Source: an uncultured Clostridia bacterium
GTDB lineage: Bacteria; Bacillota; Clostridia; Christensenellales; Borkfalkiaceae
Assembly: GCA_947598205.1 (NCBI GenBank)
Contig: CANQFB010000002.1
Location: 1-64,000 of the forward strand
DNA: 64,000 nucleotides
Direction: 5' to 3'
Positions 53,061-62,040 of this stretch are shown here, piece after piece. The translations under genes and the position numbers were made by a program. The notes under the pieces are model-generated. The model had not been told where the DNA came from. It worked only from the letters and a program-made list of their open reading frames with translations, and did no database searches. The stretch's first letter is position 1. Each line of letters starts with the position of its first letter.

Positions 53061-53113
53061 GTCGATCCCTCCGAAAAACCTATGGTTTTTCCGCTTTAAC
53101 ATGATCGCAACGC

Positions 53114-53142
53114 TTGCTTTTTTCAAACAGACGTTGTATAAT
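53114..53142 (+). promoter_or_regulatory. Sigma-A promoter of the mini-ORF-sbcD-sbcC operon
   Basis: TTGCTT (53114-53119), 17-base spacer, TATAAT (53137-53142). Transcription should start about 53149-53151, at the ATG of a 22-codon frame. Confidence 0.75.
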
Positions 53143-53171
53143 AGTATAGCATGGCCGTGCGGAAAAAGCAA
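53143..53171 (-). promoter_or_regulatory. Sigma-A promoter of the DnaD-like gene, back-to-back with the sbcD promoter
   Basis: On the minus strand TTGCTT (53171-53166), 17-base spacer, TATACT (53148-53143). Its -10 box adjoins the -10 box of the opposite promoter, so the two polymerase sites overlap completely. Confidence 0.65.
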
Positions 53172-53219
53172 TGCCTTTTCCCCCGGCAAAAAAATTTTTC
53201 GGTTTTTGTTCGCACATGA
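53151..53219 (+). CDS. 22-residue leader ORF coupled to sbcD
   Basis: ATG at the inferred transcript 5' end, no ribosome site, stop TGA overlapping the sbcD ATG (ATGA). Product is basic and hydrophobic (MAVRKKQCLFPRQKNFSVF at the start). sbcD itself has no ribosome site, so ribosomes finishing this frame may restart on sbcD. It is short, so chance cannot be excluded. Confidence 0.4.
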   Translation: MAVRKKQCLFPRQKNFSVFVRT

Positions 53220-54370
53220 AGATCTTACATACATCCGATTGGCATCTCGGGAAGCGGCTCATGGAGCGCGAACGCCTTCCCGAACAGAGAGAGGTCTTGG
53301 ATGAGATCGTCTCCCTCTGCGATGAAAGGGGCGTCGAGCTCGTCCTCATCGCGGGGGACGTCTTCGATACCTATCTTCCCCCCGCAGAGGCGGAAGAACT
53401 CTTTTTCGATGCCGTGAAGAGGCTGTCAAGCGGTCGGGCGGTCGTCATCGTCGCAGGCAATCACGACGACGGCGTGCGCCTTTCCGCCTCCGCTCCCCTT
53501 GCGGGGGAGAGGGGGATCTATATCTTCGGCGGGCATAACACGCCTTCTGCGGGGGGCGGCGGGCCCGTTTGCGCCCTCGAGACGGGGAGAAGTTATATCG
53601 TCATCGGAAACGGGGCGGGGGAGCGCGTCTATATCAACGTCCTTCCCTATCCCAACGAGGCGCGCCTCAAGGAGACGAAGAGCGATGAGACGTACGCCGA
53701 GAAGGCGGCGCGCTGGATCGCGGGGGGGGACGAGCATTACGACGGCACATCTCCCCACATTCTCCTTACGCATCTGTTTGCGGCGGGGGCGCAGGTCTCT
53801 TCGAGCGAGCGCGACATCTCCCTCGGCGGGGCGCGCGCCGTGCCGAGAGAGATCCTGCCCGACTTTGGCTATACCGCCCTCGGACATATCCATAAGTTCC
53901 AGAAGATGGCCGCAAGGGCATATTACAGCGGTTCCATCCTGCAATATTCCTTCGACGAGGCCAACACGGAAAAATGCGTTCTCCTCCTCGAGACGAAGGG
54001 GAGCGACGTCGCAATTTCCGAGAAGATCCCCCTTCGGTCGGGCAAAAAACTTGTCCGCCTCGAGGCGGACGGCGCAGGGTCCGCAATAGACCTTCTCAAG
54101 ATGTACGAGGGCGCATTCATCGAACTGACGCTCCATCTCTCCTCCCCGCTTACGGCGGCGGAGACGGAGGCCCTGCGGGGCGCCAACGAAGGCCTCGTAT
54201 CCCTCAAGACGGAAGTCGCGGGCGGGGAGACGGAGAGCGTGATCTCGCGGGCCGAGCTCGGCGCGGGCGATCTTTTCACGCAATACTATCGTTCCATGTA
54301 CGGCGAAGATCCCGACGGCGGCCTCAAGGAGCTGTTTTTGCAACTTCTCGGAGAGGAGGGCGCGCAATGA
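53216..54370 (+). CDS. sbcD: Exonuclease subunit SbcD
   Basis: 384 residues from the ATG at 53216. Metallophosphoesterase motifs: KILHTSDWHLGKRL, LVLIAGDVFDTYLPPAEAEE, IVAGNHDDGVRL and YTALGHIHKFQ. With SbcC it opens DNA hairpins and cuts duplex ends. Stop overlaps sbcC (ATGA). No ribosome site of its own. Confidence 0.94.
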   Translation: MKILHTSDWHLGKRLMERERLPEQREVLDEIVSLCDERGVELVLIAGDVFDTYLPPAEAEELFFDAVKRLSSGRAVVIVAGNHDDGVRLSASAPLAGERGIYIFGGHNTPSAGGGGPVCALETGRSYIVIGNGAGERVYINVLPYPNEARLKETKSDETYAEKAARWIAGGDEHYDGTSPHILLTHLFAAGAQVSSSERDISLGGARAVPREILPDFGYTALGHIHKFQKMAARAYYSGSILQYSFDEANTEKCVLLLETKGSDVAISEKIPLRSGKKLVRLEADGAGSAIDLLKMYEGAFIELTLHLSSPLTAAETEALRGANEGLVSLKTEVAGGETESVISRAELGAGDLFTQYYRSMYGEDPDGGLKELFLQLLGEEGAQ

Positions 54371-56943
54371 GACCCGTCTATCTCGAATTTTGCGGCGTCA
54401 ATTCCTTCTCGGAGCCCGCGAAGATCGACTTTAGGGATCTGCTCGAATTCGGCATCTTCGGCATCTTCGGGGATACGGGCTCGGGCAAGAGCACCGTCCT
54501 CGATTGCATCGGGTTCGCCCTCTACGGGAACGTGGCCCGTTCCCGTTCGGGGAGCATTGCCGACATCATCAACTACAAACAAGATCTCGCCTATGTAAAG
54601 CTGGAATTCGAGATCGTGTATGAAGGAAGACGCAGGACCTTCCGCGTGGAGCGCGAACTCAAGCGCAAGAACGCCTCGCAGTCGGTGCGCGTCTTTGAAC
54701 GCAGGGAGGGGGAAGGGCTCGTCACGGTGGCCGACGGTTGCCGCGAGAGCAACGCCCTACTTCTGCGCATCATCGGGCTCGAACAGCGCGATTTCGAGAA
54801 GTGTATCGCCCTGCCGCAGGGGGAATTTGCGCAATTCGTCAAGGCCCAGCGCGGGGAACGGCTTAAGCTCGTCTCGCGCCTCTTCGACCTCGAGGCCTAC
54901 GGCGAACAGCTCACAAAGCGGGTGAACAGGCATTGTGCCGACGCCGCGCGGGAGCGGGAAGTCGCCGCGGCCAAACTCGAGCCCTATGCGGAGTTCTCCG
55001 AGGAAAGAAACCGCACCCTCGAGGAGGAGATCGTCCGCGCCAAACAGGAGGAAGCGGGGGCCAAGAAGGCCCTTGCCGCCGCGCGGGAGGAGGCGGCCCG
55101 CCTTGCCTCTCTCGCGGAAAAGAAGGAGGAGGCGGAGAGAAACGATAGAAAGCTCGCCTTTCTCGAAGAGCAAAGACCCGCCATGGAGGAACTCGGCCGC
55201 GACCTTATCCGCCTTGAACGGGCGGCGGCCGTACTCGACGCCGCGCGGGAGGGGAAGGAACTCCGCGCCAGAAGCGATCGCGCCTGCGCCGATCTCGCAC
55301 AGGCGGAGGAGCGCCTTCAGACTGCCGAAAAAGCGCTCGCTTCGACGGCGGAGTGGGATGAAGAGGCCGCCGAACGGGAGATCGAACGCCTCACCGACCT
55401 GCGCACGAGAGCGGCCTCCGCAGAGGAGATCCGCCTTGCGGCTTCGCGCGCCGAAAAGCGCCTCGGCGAAGTCGTGCAAAAGATCGCGTCGGAAAAGGAA
55501 CTCTTCCCCGAATTTTCTTACGACGAGAAGAAGGAGGAGCTCGAAGGGCGGCTTGCCTCCCTCGGCGGGGGCGACCTTCTGAAATTTATCGAACAACACG
55601 GAAAAGACGCCCTCTTTTCCGAAGAATACGATCGCTTTGTATCCGATCTCCGCGCGCTCACCGAGGCGCACCCCGCCATCGGGGAGGACAGCGCGCCCCT
55701 CATCGAAACCTATACGGAAAAATCGGAACAGGGAAAGCTCGCCCGCCTCTCTTTGCGCCGCAAGGCAGAGGAAATGGAGCGGGAGAGCGAAGAGATCCGC
55801 ACAGCGCTCGGCCTCCTCGAAAAGCAGAAGGGCAGATACGATCTGCACGTGCAAAGGTTGCAACAGTTGGGCACGGAGTTTGGCCGTCTGAAGGAGGAAC
55901 TTGCCGACGAAAAGGCACGTCTCGAAGGCGCACCCGATCTTCGGGAGACGGACGAAAAGCTCGCCCTTCTCAAGCGTGAAAAACGTTTGATGGGCGAGAA
56001 AAAGGCGCAGGCGAAGGAGGCGCTTTCCGAGGCCTCTGCCGCCGCGGTGGCGGCGCGGGAACGCGTAAACGCCGCCCGTACGGCTTTGGAAGACGGGCGC
56101 AAACGCTTTCTTGTGGCCCTCGGAGCGGGCGGGTTTGCCTCCTTGGAGGAGGCAGGACAGCTCGCCGAAAAGTACGGCGACCCCGCCGACGCCAAACGGG
56201 AGCTCGACCGTTTCCGCGATGAACTTGCCGCCGCCTCCGCCCGCAAGAAGGAGCTCGAAGGGATCGATCTTTCCGAAGTCTCGCAGGAAAAGCTCTCCGC
56301 CGCATCGGAACGGTGCGCGGCGCTCGAGAGCGACCTCGCGGGGCTCACCCGCCGCGTTGCCCTCGCCGAGAGCGATCTCGAAAGGGGGAGACGTTCGCTC
56401 GAGACAAAGCATATGCTCGAGGAGGAGTACGCCGCCTGTTGCAAGCGGAGCGCGCTCTATGAGCGTCTTAAGAGCCTTCTCGACGGGAATAAATTCATGG
56501 AGTACGTCGCGGAGGAATATTTGCAGACGGTGGCAAAGAATGCGGGTTCGCGCCTTCTGTCTCTCACCGACGGACGTTACTTTTTGCGGTACGAAGGGGG
56601 ATTTTTCGTCGGCGACAACTTCAACGGCGGAAAGATGCGGGGCGTATATACCCTCTCGGGCGGCGAGACCTTCCTCGTCTCCCTCTCCCTCGCCCTCGCG
56701 CTCGGGGCGGAGATCTGCGCAAAGTCCCTCCGTCCCATCGAATTCTTCTTCCTCGACGAAGGATTCGGCACGTTGGACGCCCATCTCGTGGATACCGTGA
56801 TGGACAGCCTCGAGAAGCTCCGCGGGGAACATTTCTCCATCGGGATCATCTCGCACGTCGAGGAATTGAAGCACAGGATCGACCGTAAGCTCTCCGTCGT
56901 CAAGGCGACGGAAAAGCACGGTTCGCAAATCATCGTGGAATGA
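54367..56943 (+). CDS. sbcC: Exonuclease subunit SbcC
   Basis: 858 residues; SbcC is usually about 1000-1050. Walker A GDTGSGKST (35-43), long coiled coils (about 180-470 and 480-690), signature LSGGETFLVSLSLALALGAE and Walker B FFFLDEGFGTLD. SMC-like ATPase that tethers DNA and regulates SbcD. The zinc-hook CxxC at the coiled-coil apex is not evident, which is unusual for Rad50-type proteins. Confidence 0.92.
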   Translation: MRPVYLEFCGVNSFSEPAKIDFRDLLEFGIFGIFGDTGSGKSTVLDCIGFALYGNVARSRSGSIADIINYKQDLAYVKLEFEIVYEGRRRTFRVERELKRKNASQSVRVFERREGEGLVTVADGCRESNALLLRIIGLEQRDFEKCIALPQGEFAQFVKAQRGERLKLVSRLFDLEAYGEQLTKRVNRHCADAAREREVAAAKLEPYAEFSEERNRTLEEEIVRAKQEEAGAKKALAAAREEAARLASLAEKKEEAERNDRKLAFLEEQRPAMEELGRDLIRLERAAAVLDAAREGKELRARSDRACADLAQAEERLQTAEKALASTAEWDEEAAEREIERLTDLRTRAASAEEIRLAASRAEKRLGEVVQKIASEKELFPEFSYDEKKEELEGRLASLGGGDLLKFIEQHGKDALFSEEYDRFVSDLRALTEAHPAIGEDSAPLIETYTEKSEQGKLARLSLRRKAEEMERESEEIRTALGLLEKQKGRYDLHVQRLQQLGTEFGRLKEELADEKARLEGAPDLRETDEKLALLKREKRLMGEKKAQAKEALSEASAAAVAARERVNAARTALEDGRKRFLVALGAGGFASLEEAGQLAEKYGDPADAKRELDRFRDELAAASARKKELEGIDLSEVSQEKLSAASERCAALESDLAGLTRRVALAESDLERGRRSLETKHMLEEEYAACCKRSALYERLKSLLDGNKFMEYVAEEYLQTVAKNAGSRLLSLTDGRYFLRYEGGFFVGDNFNGGKMRGVYTLSGGETFLVSLSLALALGAEICAKSLRPIEFFFLDEGFGTLDAHLVDTVMDSLEKLRGEHFSIGIISHVEELKHRIDRKLSVVKATEKHGSQIIVE

Positions 56944-56952
56944 GGTAACGGT

Positions 56953-58632
56953 TTGGCAAATGTGATATTGACGCCGGTCACGCTGTGGAAGGATTTCGAC
57001 GAGAGCCTTCCCCTTATGGAGCAAGTCGTCTCCGAGAGAAGGGAGAGGGGCGTCGTTTTCCGCGACGTGAATTTTTACGGAAGGGACACGGGCATGGGCC
57101 GCGTGAAGATCTTCGCGCGCTATGTCTTTCCCGCCGAGGCGGTGAAATTCCCCGCCGTCATGATCCTCTTCGAGGCGGGGCTTCCCTTCGACGAGAGCTT
57201 CATCATGCGCTTCGTGGAGGCGGGCTACGGTGTCCTCGCGGTCGATTACTGCGGGGAGAGGCCCGAAAGTCTCTATACCGTCTACCCCGCACGGGTGGAC
57301 TATGCAAACTTCGTGCGCGCGGGGCGGCGGCTCGACCATTGCGACGACACGGCGAAGGAGACCTCGTGGTACGAATGGGCGGCGGTCGCCCGCTATGCCG
57401 TCAAATATCTCCGCTCCAAAGAGGAGGTGTCCTCCGTCGGCGCGATCGGCCTTCGGACGGGGGGCGAAGTCCTCTTCAAGATCGCACCCTATTCCTCCCT
57501 CGATTGCATGGTCTCCGTCTGCGCGGCGGGCTGGCTCGCCTATCGCGGCATCGAGAAATTCGGCGGGGAAAAACAGCCCGAGTTTGACGAGGAGAGGCAC
57601 CGCTTCATCGCGGGCGTCGATTCGCAGAGCTATGCGCCCCATATCGGCTGTCCTGTGCTCCTTCTCTCCGCGATCAACGATAAGGCATATAATTACGACC
57701 GCGTCTACGATACCTTCTCCCAGATCGCTCCCTCCGTCGAAAAGGCCATCCTCTATTCGGCGCACGGCAACGGTCTGCTCGGCTCCCATTCGCTCAAGGA
57801 CATAGACCTCTTTCTCGCAAAGCATCTGCGGAAGCGGAACGTCTTCGTCTCGCGGCCCATCGAATTCGGCGTCGAGGAGAACGGGGCGGGGGAGCTCGTC
57901 ATCCGCGGGAAATTCGACCCTGCGGGGGAGATCAAGGAGTTCGGCATTTTCTATACGGAGAACGTCGCCGCATTTAAGACGCGCGACTGGACGCGCGTGC
58001 TCGGCTCGCACGACGATCTTCACGGCAACGAGGGCTTGGTGCCCCTGCCTCTCTTTTCGGGGAGCCGCGAGGCGCTCGTTTATGCCTTCGTGAACTACGC
58101 CAACGATTTTTCCGTCACATCCAAGATCTCCGAGATCCATGTCACCAAAGAATACGCCAACTCCAAGCGCAAGAGCAGGATCTTATATGCGGAAGAGGAC
58201 GGCAGGAACGGGTTCACCTCCTTCCGCCGCCGCGCCCGCGCTGTCGCCGATTGCTTTGCGGAAGATCCCGTCGCCGCAAAGATCCTTCCGGGATACGGGG
58301 GGATCAAGGGCATCGCCGTCGGCTCGGGGATCATCTCATACCGCGTGGGAGAGCCCCGCTTCCGTCCGCCCGAAGGGGTCTCCTTCCGCTTCGACGCGTG
58401 GTCGAAATCCAATACCCGCCTGAAGGTCATCTTCTTCCGCGATGAGGAGGAACTTGCCGGGTTCGGGTGCGAAGTGCCCATCGCGGGCGGCGGCAAATGG
58501 AAGGGGATCTTGCTCGATCCCTCCGATTTCAAGTCGGAGACGGGTCTTCCTCTCGGCAGTTTCGAGGGCATCGTCTCTGTGGTATTTCTCTCGGAGGACG
58601 AAACGCTCATCAACAACGTCATCTGGATCTGA
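56953..58632 (+). CDS. Alpha/beta-hydrolase-fold protein lacking the catalytic serine, with C-terminal beta domain
   Basis: 559 residues from TTG 56953 (GAGGT upstream). Residues about 30-300 follow the acetyl-xylan-esterase / dienelactone-hydrolase pattern: PAVMILFEAGLPFD, GVLAVDYCGERPESLYTVYP, WYEWAAVARYAVKYLRSKEE, and PVLLLSAINDKAYNYD. The nucleophile elbow reads GLRTGG (Gly166-Leu167-Arg168-Thr169-Gly170), where Ser should be at 168. The His region (SAHGNGLLGSHS) is partly kept. The C-terminal half has Ig-like and carbohydrate-binding-like beta segments. Probably a non-enzymatic or altered hydrolase; role unknown. Confidence 0.65.
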   Translation: MANVILTPVTLWKDFDESLPLMEQVVSERRERGVVFRDVNFYGRDTGMGRVKIFARYVFPAEAVKFPAVMILFEAGLPFDESFIMRFVEAGYGVLAVDYCGERPESLYTVYPARVDYANFVRAGRRLDHCDDTAKETSWYEWAAVARYAVKYLRSKEEVSSVGAIGLRTGGEVLFKIAPYSSLDCMVSVCAAGWLAYRGIEKFGGEKQPEFDEERHRFIAGVDSQSYAPHIGCPVLLLSAINDKAYNYDRVYDTFSQIAPSVEKAILYSAHGNGLLGSHSLKDIDLFLAKHLRKRNVFVSRPIEFGVEENGAGELVIRGKFDPAGEIKEFGIFYTENVAAFKTRDWTRVLGSHDDLHGNEGLVPLPLFSGSREALVYAFVNYANDFSVTSKISEIHVTKEYANSKRKSRILYAEEDGRNGFTSFRRRARAVADCFAEDPVAAKILPGYGGIKGIAVGSGIISYRVGEPRFRPPEGVSFRFDAWSKSNTRLKVIFFRDEEELAGFGCEVPIAGGGKWKGILLDPSDFKSETGLPLGSFEGIVSVVFLSEDETLINNVIWI

Positions 58633-58633
58633 T

Positions 58634-58708
58634 ATGAAATTTGGTTTGAAAGCAACAACGGGCAGGCCGCTTCCGCAGAGCGGGGGGTCGCCTTTGGAGG
58701 GGATATGA
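58634..58708 (+). CDS. Possible 24-residue ORF before lepB
   Basis: ATG two bases after the upstream stop, TGA overlapping the lepB ATG (ATGA). Product MKFGLKATTGRPLPQSGG then SPLEGI. Only a weak ribosome site (GGAT). lepB has its own GGAGGGG inside this frame. May be chance. Confidence 0.25.
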   Translation: MKFGLKATTGRPLPQSGGSPLEGI

Positions 58709-59364
58709 TCGAGCGTCCCGAACTTCTCGACCCGCGGAAAAAGAAGGGGGGCGGGCCGCTCTGGGCCATTTTATATGTCTTCATCGCCCTCGTCATATTT
58801 TTTCTCGTCGGGCTTCTCATCGTGTCGACCCGCTATCTCAACGTCGAGGTCTCGGGCGCGTCTATGGAGAATACCATCTTCGACGGAGCCAATCTCTATG
58901 CGGCCAAATACGGCGGAAAGGCCGAGCGCGGGGATATTATCGTCATCGACGTCTCCGATATAAAGGCCTTCCACGGGAACGGGAAAGACGTATATATCAT
59001 CAAGCGGCTCATCGGCGTGGAGGGGGATAAGATCCGCCTCGAAGACGGCGAGGTCTATATCACCTATGCGGGCACGGAGGAGGAAGTGCTCTTTCCCGAT
59101 CCCTATGCGAAGGGGGAAACCGATCCCCGCGCCGACGTGAACGACGGCATGAGGAAGACGGAATGGACGCTCGGAGAGGGGGAGATCTTCGTCCTCGGCG
59201 ACAACCGTGAAGTCTCCGAAGATTCCCGCGCCGTAGGGCCCTTGCAAAGGAAGCATATCATCGGCGTCGTGCTCGATTGGAACTTCCAAAGCCCCGGCGG
59301 ATGGGACGCGTTTTCGAGCGCGTTCATCAAATTCTATCTCGATATCATTCGATTCTTTTCGTAA
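58705..59364 (+). CDS. lepB: Signal peptidase I
   Basis: 219 residues, GGAGGGG upstream. One N-terminal membrane helix (about 20-42), catalytic Ser53 in SGASMENTI, Lys100 in IIKRLIGVEGD, and GDNREVSEDSR. Removes signal peptides from exported proteins. Single-helix Gram-positive type. Confidence 0.95.
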   Translation: MIERPELLDPRKKKGGGPLWAILYVFIALVIFFLVGLLIVSTRYLNVEVSGASMENTIFDGANLYAAKYGGKAERGDIIVIDVSDIKAFHGNGKDVYIIKRLIGVEGDKIRLEDGEVYITYAGTEEEVLFPDPYAKGETDPRADVNDGMRKTEWTLGEGEIFVLGDNREVSEDSRAVGPLQRKHIIGVVLDWNFQSPGGWDAFSSAFIKFYLDIIRFFS

Positions 59365-59379
59365 CATATGGAGGAAACT

Positions 59380-60228
59380 ATGGATATTCAACTCACTGCA
59401 GACAGCACTTGCGATCTCGGCGAAAATGCCGTGGCGCGTGGCGTCGTCCTGATGCCGCTTCTCGTCATCTTGGGAACGGAGACCTATTTTGACGGCGTGA
59501 ACATCGTTCCGCAGGACATCTTCGACCATGTCGCAAAGACGGGCAAGCTCCCCAAGACGGCCGCGCCCAGCACGCAGGATTACGCAGATTTCTTCCGTCC
59601 CTTCGTGGAGGCGGGCAAGACGGTCATCCACTTCAACATTTCCGCAAAGTCCTCTTCCGCACATTCCTATGCCGCCGAGGCCGCAAGGGAATTCGGCGGG
59701 AAGGTCTTCGTCGTCGATACCAAGGCGCTCTCCTCGGGGCAGGGCCTCCTCGTGATGAAGGCTTCGGACATGCTCCGCGAGGGCAAGAGCGCGGAGGAGA
59801 TCGTGGAGACGGTAAATTCTCTCCGTCCCCTCGTGAACACCTCTTTCATTCCCGACCGCCTCGACTATCTCTTTAAGGGGGGAAGGTGCTCGCGCATGCA
59901 GATGTACGGGGCAAACCTCCTCAAGATCCATCCCCTCATCGAGATGGAGGACGGCCAGCTCATCGCCGATAAGAAATACCGCGGCAGTATGACCAAATGT
60001 ATTTCGAGCTATATCGACGATCTGGCGGCGCAGTATCCCGCCTACGACGATACGCGTTGCTTCATCACGCACAGCACGGCCGATCCCGCGCTCGTCGCGT
60101 TCGCCAAGGAAAAGGTCGCCGAGCGTTTCCGCTTCCGCGAAGTGCTCGAAACGGTCGCCGGGTCCGTCATCACGGGCCACTGCGGCAGGAACACGCTGGG
60201 CGTGCTCTTCATCGCAAAATCAATATGA
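59380..60228 (+). CDS. DegV-family fatty-acid-binding protein
   Basis: 282 residues from ATG 59380, chosen because GGAGG lies 5 bases upstream (an ATG at 59368 has none). LTADSTCDLGENAVARGVVL, PKTAAPSTQDYADFF, FNISAKSSSAHSYA and SFIPDRLDYLFKGGRCSRMQ are DegV signatures. Binds fatty acids for the FakA kinase in relatives. No fakA nearby. Confidence 0.92.
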   Translation: MDIQLTADSTCDLGENAVARGVVLMPLLVILGTETYFDGVNIVPQDIFDHVAKTGKLPKTAAPSTQDYADFFRPFVEAGKTVIHFNISAKSSSAHSYAAEAAREFGGKVFVVDTKALSSGQGLLVMKASDMLREGKSAEEIVETVNSLRPLVNTSFIPDRLDYLFKGGRCSRMQMYGANLLKIHPLIEMEDGQLIADKKYRGSMTKCISSYIDDLAAQYPAYDDTRCFITHSTADPALVAFAKEKVAERFRFREVLETVAGSVITGHCGRNTLGVLFIAKSI

Positions 60229-60245
60229 TCAGGAGAATTTGACCA

Positions 60246-62015
60246 ATGGAAAGAAAGGACGTACCCGCAAAATATCAATGGCATGTACGGGACATTCTCC
60301 CCGACGACGAGGCTTGGGAGAAGGAATATGCCCGGCTTGAAAAAAAGATCGATTTTGCCCGCTTCAAAGGGACGCTAAACACGGCGGAGAATATCCTCGC
60401 CTACTTCTGTGCGGAGGAGGCCTTCGAGCAGGAATTCATGCGCGTCTACCTCTATGCTTTTCTGAAGCACGACGAGGACGTGCGCGTCACGAAGTACGGC
60501 TCCTATATCGCCAAGGTGATGAGCCTCATCACCCGCCTCGGGCAGGAGACGGCCTTCGCCGTTCCAGAGCTCACGGCCCTTCCCGACGACACCCTTCGCG
60601 CCCTTGCGGATGATGCCCGTCTCAAGGATCACGATTACATGCTCCGCCGCCTCGTCGCGCGGAAGAAGTATATCCTCTCGGAGGCGGAGGAACGCATTTT
60701 AGCGCAGGCGGGAGAGCCGCTCGACGTCGCCAACGACGTCTTCGAGATGCTCGATAATGCCGAACTCGACCTTCCCGAGATCGAATACGAGGGGGAGAAG
60801 ACCCGCCTTTCCCACGGGCTCTACAGCGTCATCTTGAACGGGAGCGACCGCGCCAAGCGGAAGGAGGCGTACGAGAAATACTATGCCGCCTACCGCAAGA
60901 TCCTCGGCACGCTCGCCACGACCTATTACGGCAACGTCAAGGCGGATATCTTCCTCACCCGCGTGAGGGGGTATGAGAGCTGTCTCGACAGGGCGCTGTT
61001 TGAGGAAGACGTCGATCGCGGCGTCTACGAAAATCTCGTCCGCTGTGTGGACGAAGCCGCCCCGCTGATGCACCGCTACATCGCCCTGCGCAAGCGTCTG
61101 CTCGGATACGATGAAATGTATATGTACGACATCTATCCCTCCCTCGTGGAAGACGCCGATCTGAAGCTCTCCTATGAGGAGGCCTACGAGCTCGTCTTAA
61201 AAGGGCTCGCGCCCCTCGGCGGCGAATATATCGGCCTTCTGAAGAGGGGGCGCGACGAGGGCTGGATCGACGTATGCGAGACGGAGGGCAAGAAGGGGGG
61301 CGCCTATTCCATCGGCATCTACGGCTTTCATCCCTATGTGCTTCTGAACTATCAGAAGACCACGCACGACGTCTTTACGATCGCCCATGAGATGGGGCAT
61401 TCCCTCCATTCCTACTATTCCAATTCCTGCCAGCCCTTCGCAAAGTCCGATTACAAGATCTTCGTCGCGGAAGTTGCGAGCACCGTCAACGAAGTTCTGC
61501 TCCTCAAGCACCTCCTCAAGACCACGCAGGACGAAAAGCTCAAGAAGTATCTCTTGAACTACTTTATGGACATGATCCGCACGACGCTCTTCCGCCAGAC
61601 GCAGTTTGCAGAATTTGAAGAGCGTGCGCACGCCATGGCCGAGGGGGGAGAACCTCTCAACAAGGATAACCTCTCCGCCCTCTATCTGGAACTCAACAAG
61701 AAGTACTACGGCGACGCCGTCGTCCATGATGAGAATATCGCCATCGAATGGGCGCGCATCCCGCACTTCTACCGTTCCTTCTATGTCTATAAATATGCGA
61801 CGGGCATCACCGCCGCGATCTGCATCGCAAACCGCATCTTAAACGAAGGGGAGAAAGCCGTGGAGGACTACAAGAAGTTCCTCTCGGGCGGATGCTCGCA
61901 GGATCCCGTCTCCCTATTGCGTATCGCAGGGGCAGATCTCGCCACCGAGGCGCCCTTCAAGGCCGCCATGGAGGAATTCAAAGACGCGCTCGAGGCCTTT
62001 GAAGCGCTCTCCTGA
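60246..62015 (+). CDS. pepF: Oligoendopeptidase F (M3 family)
   Basis: 589 residues. Zinc motif HEMGHSLHSYYS (His381, Glu382, His385), the third ligand in KIFVAEVASTVNEVLLLKHL, and YKYATGITAAICIANRI near the C-terminus. Cytoplasmic peptidase for oligopeptides. Length is typical (about 600). Confidence 0.95.
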   Translation: MERKDVPAKYQWHVRDILPDDEAWEKEYARLEKKIDFARFKGTLNTAENILAYFCAEEAFEQEFMRVYLYAFLKHDEDVRVTKYGSYIAKVMSLITRLGQETAFAVPELTALPDDTLRALADDARLKDHDYMLRRLVARKKYILSEAEERILAQAGEPLDVANDVFEMLDNAELDLPEIEYEGEKTRLSHGLYSVILNGSDRAKRKEAYEKYYAAYRKILGTLATTYYGNVKADIFLTRVRGYESCLDRALFEEDVDRGVYENLVRCVDEAAPLMHRYIALRKRLLGYDEMYMYDIYPSLVEDADLKLSYEEAYELVLKGLAPLGGEYIGLLKRGRDEGWIDVCETEGKKGGAYSIGIYGFHPYVLLNYQKTTHDVFTIAHEMGHSLHSYYSNSCQPFAKSDYKIFVAEVASTVNEVLLLKHLLKTTQDEKLKKYLLNYFMDMIRTTLFRQTQFAEFEERAHAMAEGGEPLNKDNLSALYLELNKKYYGDAVVHDENIAIEWARIPHFYRSFYVYKYATGITAAICIANRILNEGEKAVEDYKKFLSGGCSQDPVSLLRIAGADLATEAPFKAAMEEFKDALEAFEALS

Positions 62016-62040
62016 AATTTTCACATAAGGAAGTACCGTT

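Noticed and set aside
54757..58140. 1127-codon minus-strand frame opposite sbcC and the esterase-like gene
   Set aside because: Shadow frame; both plus-strand genes have strong family motifs.
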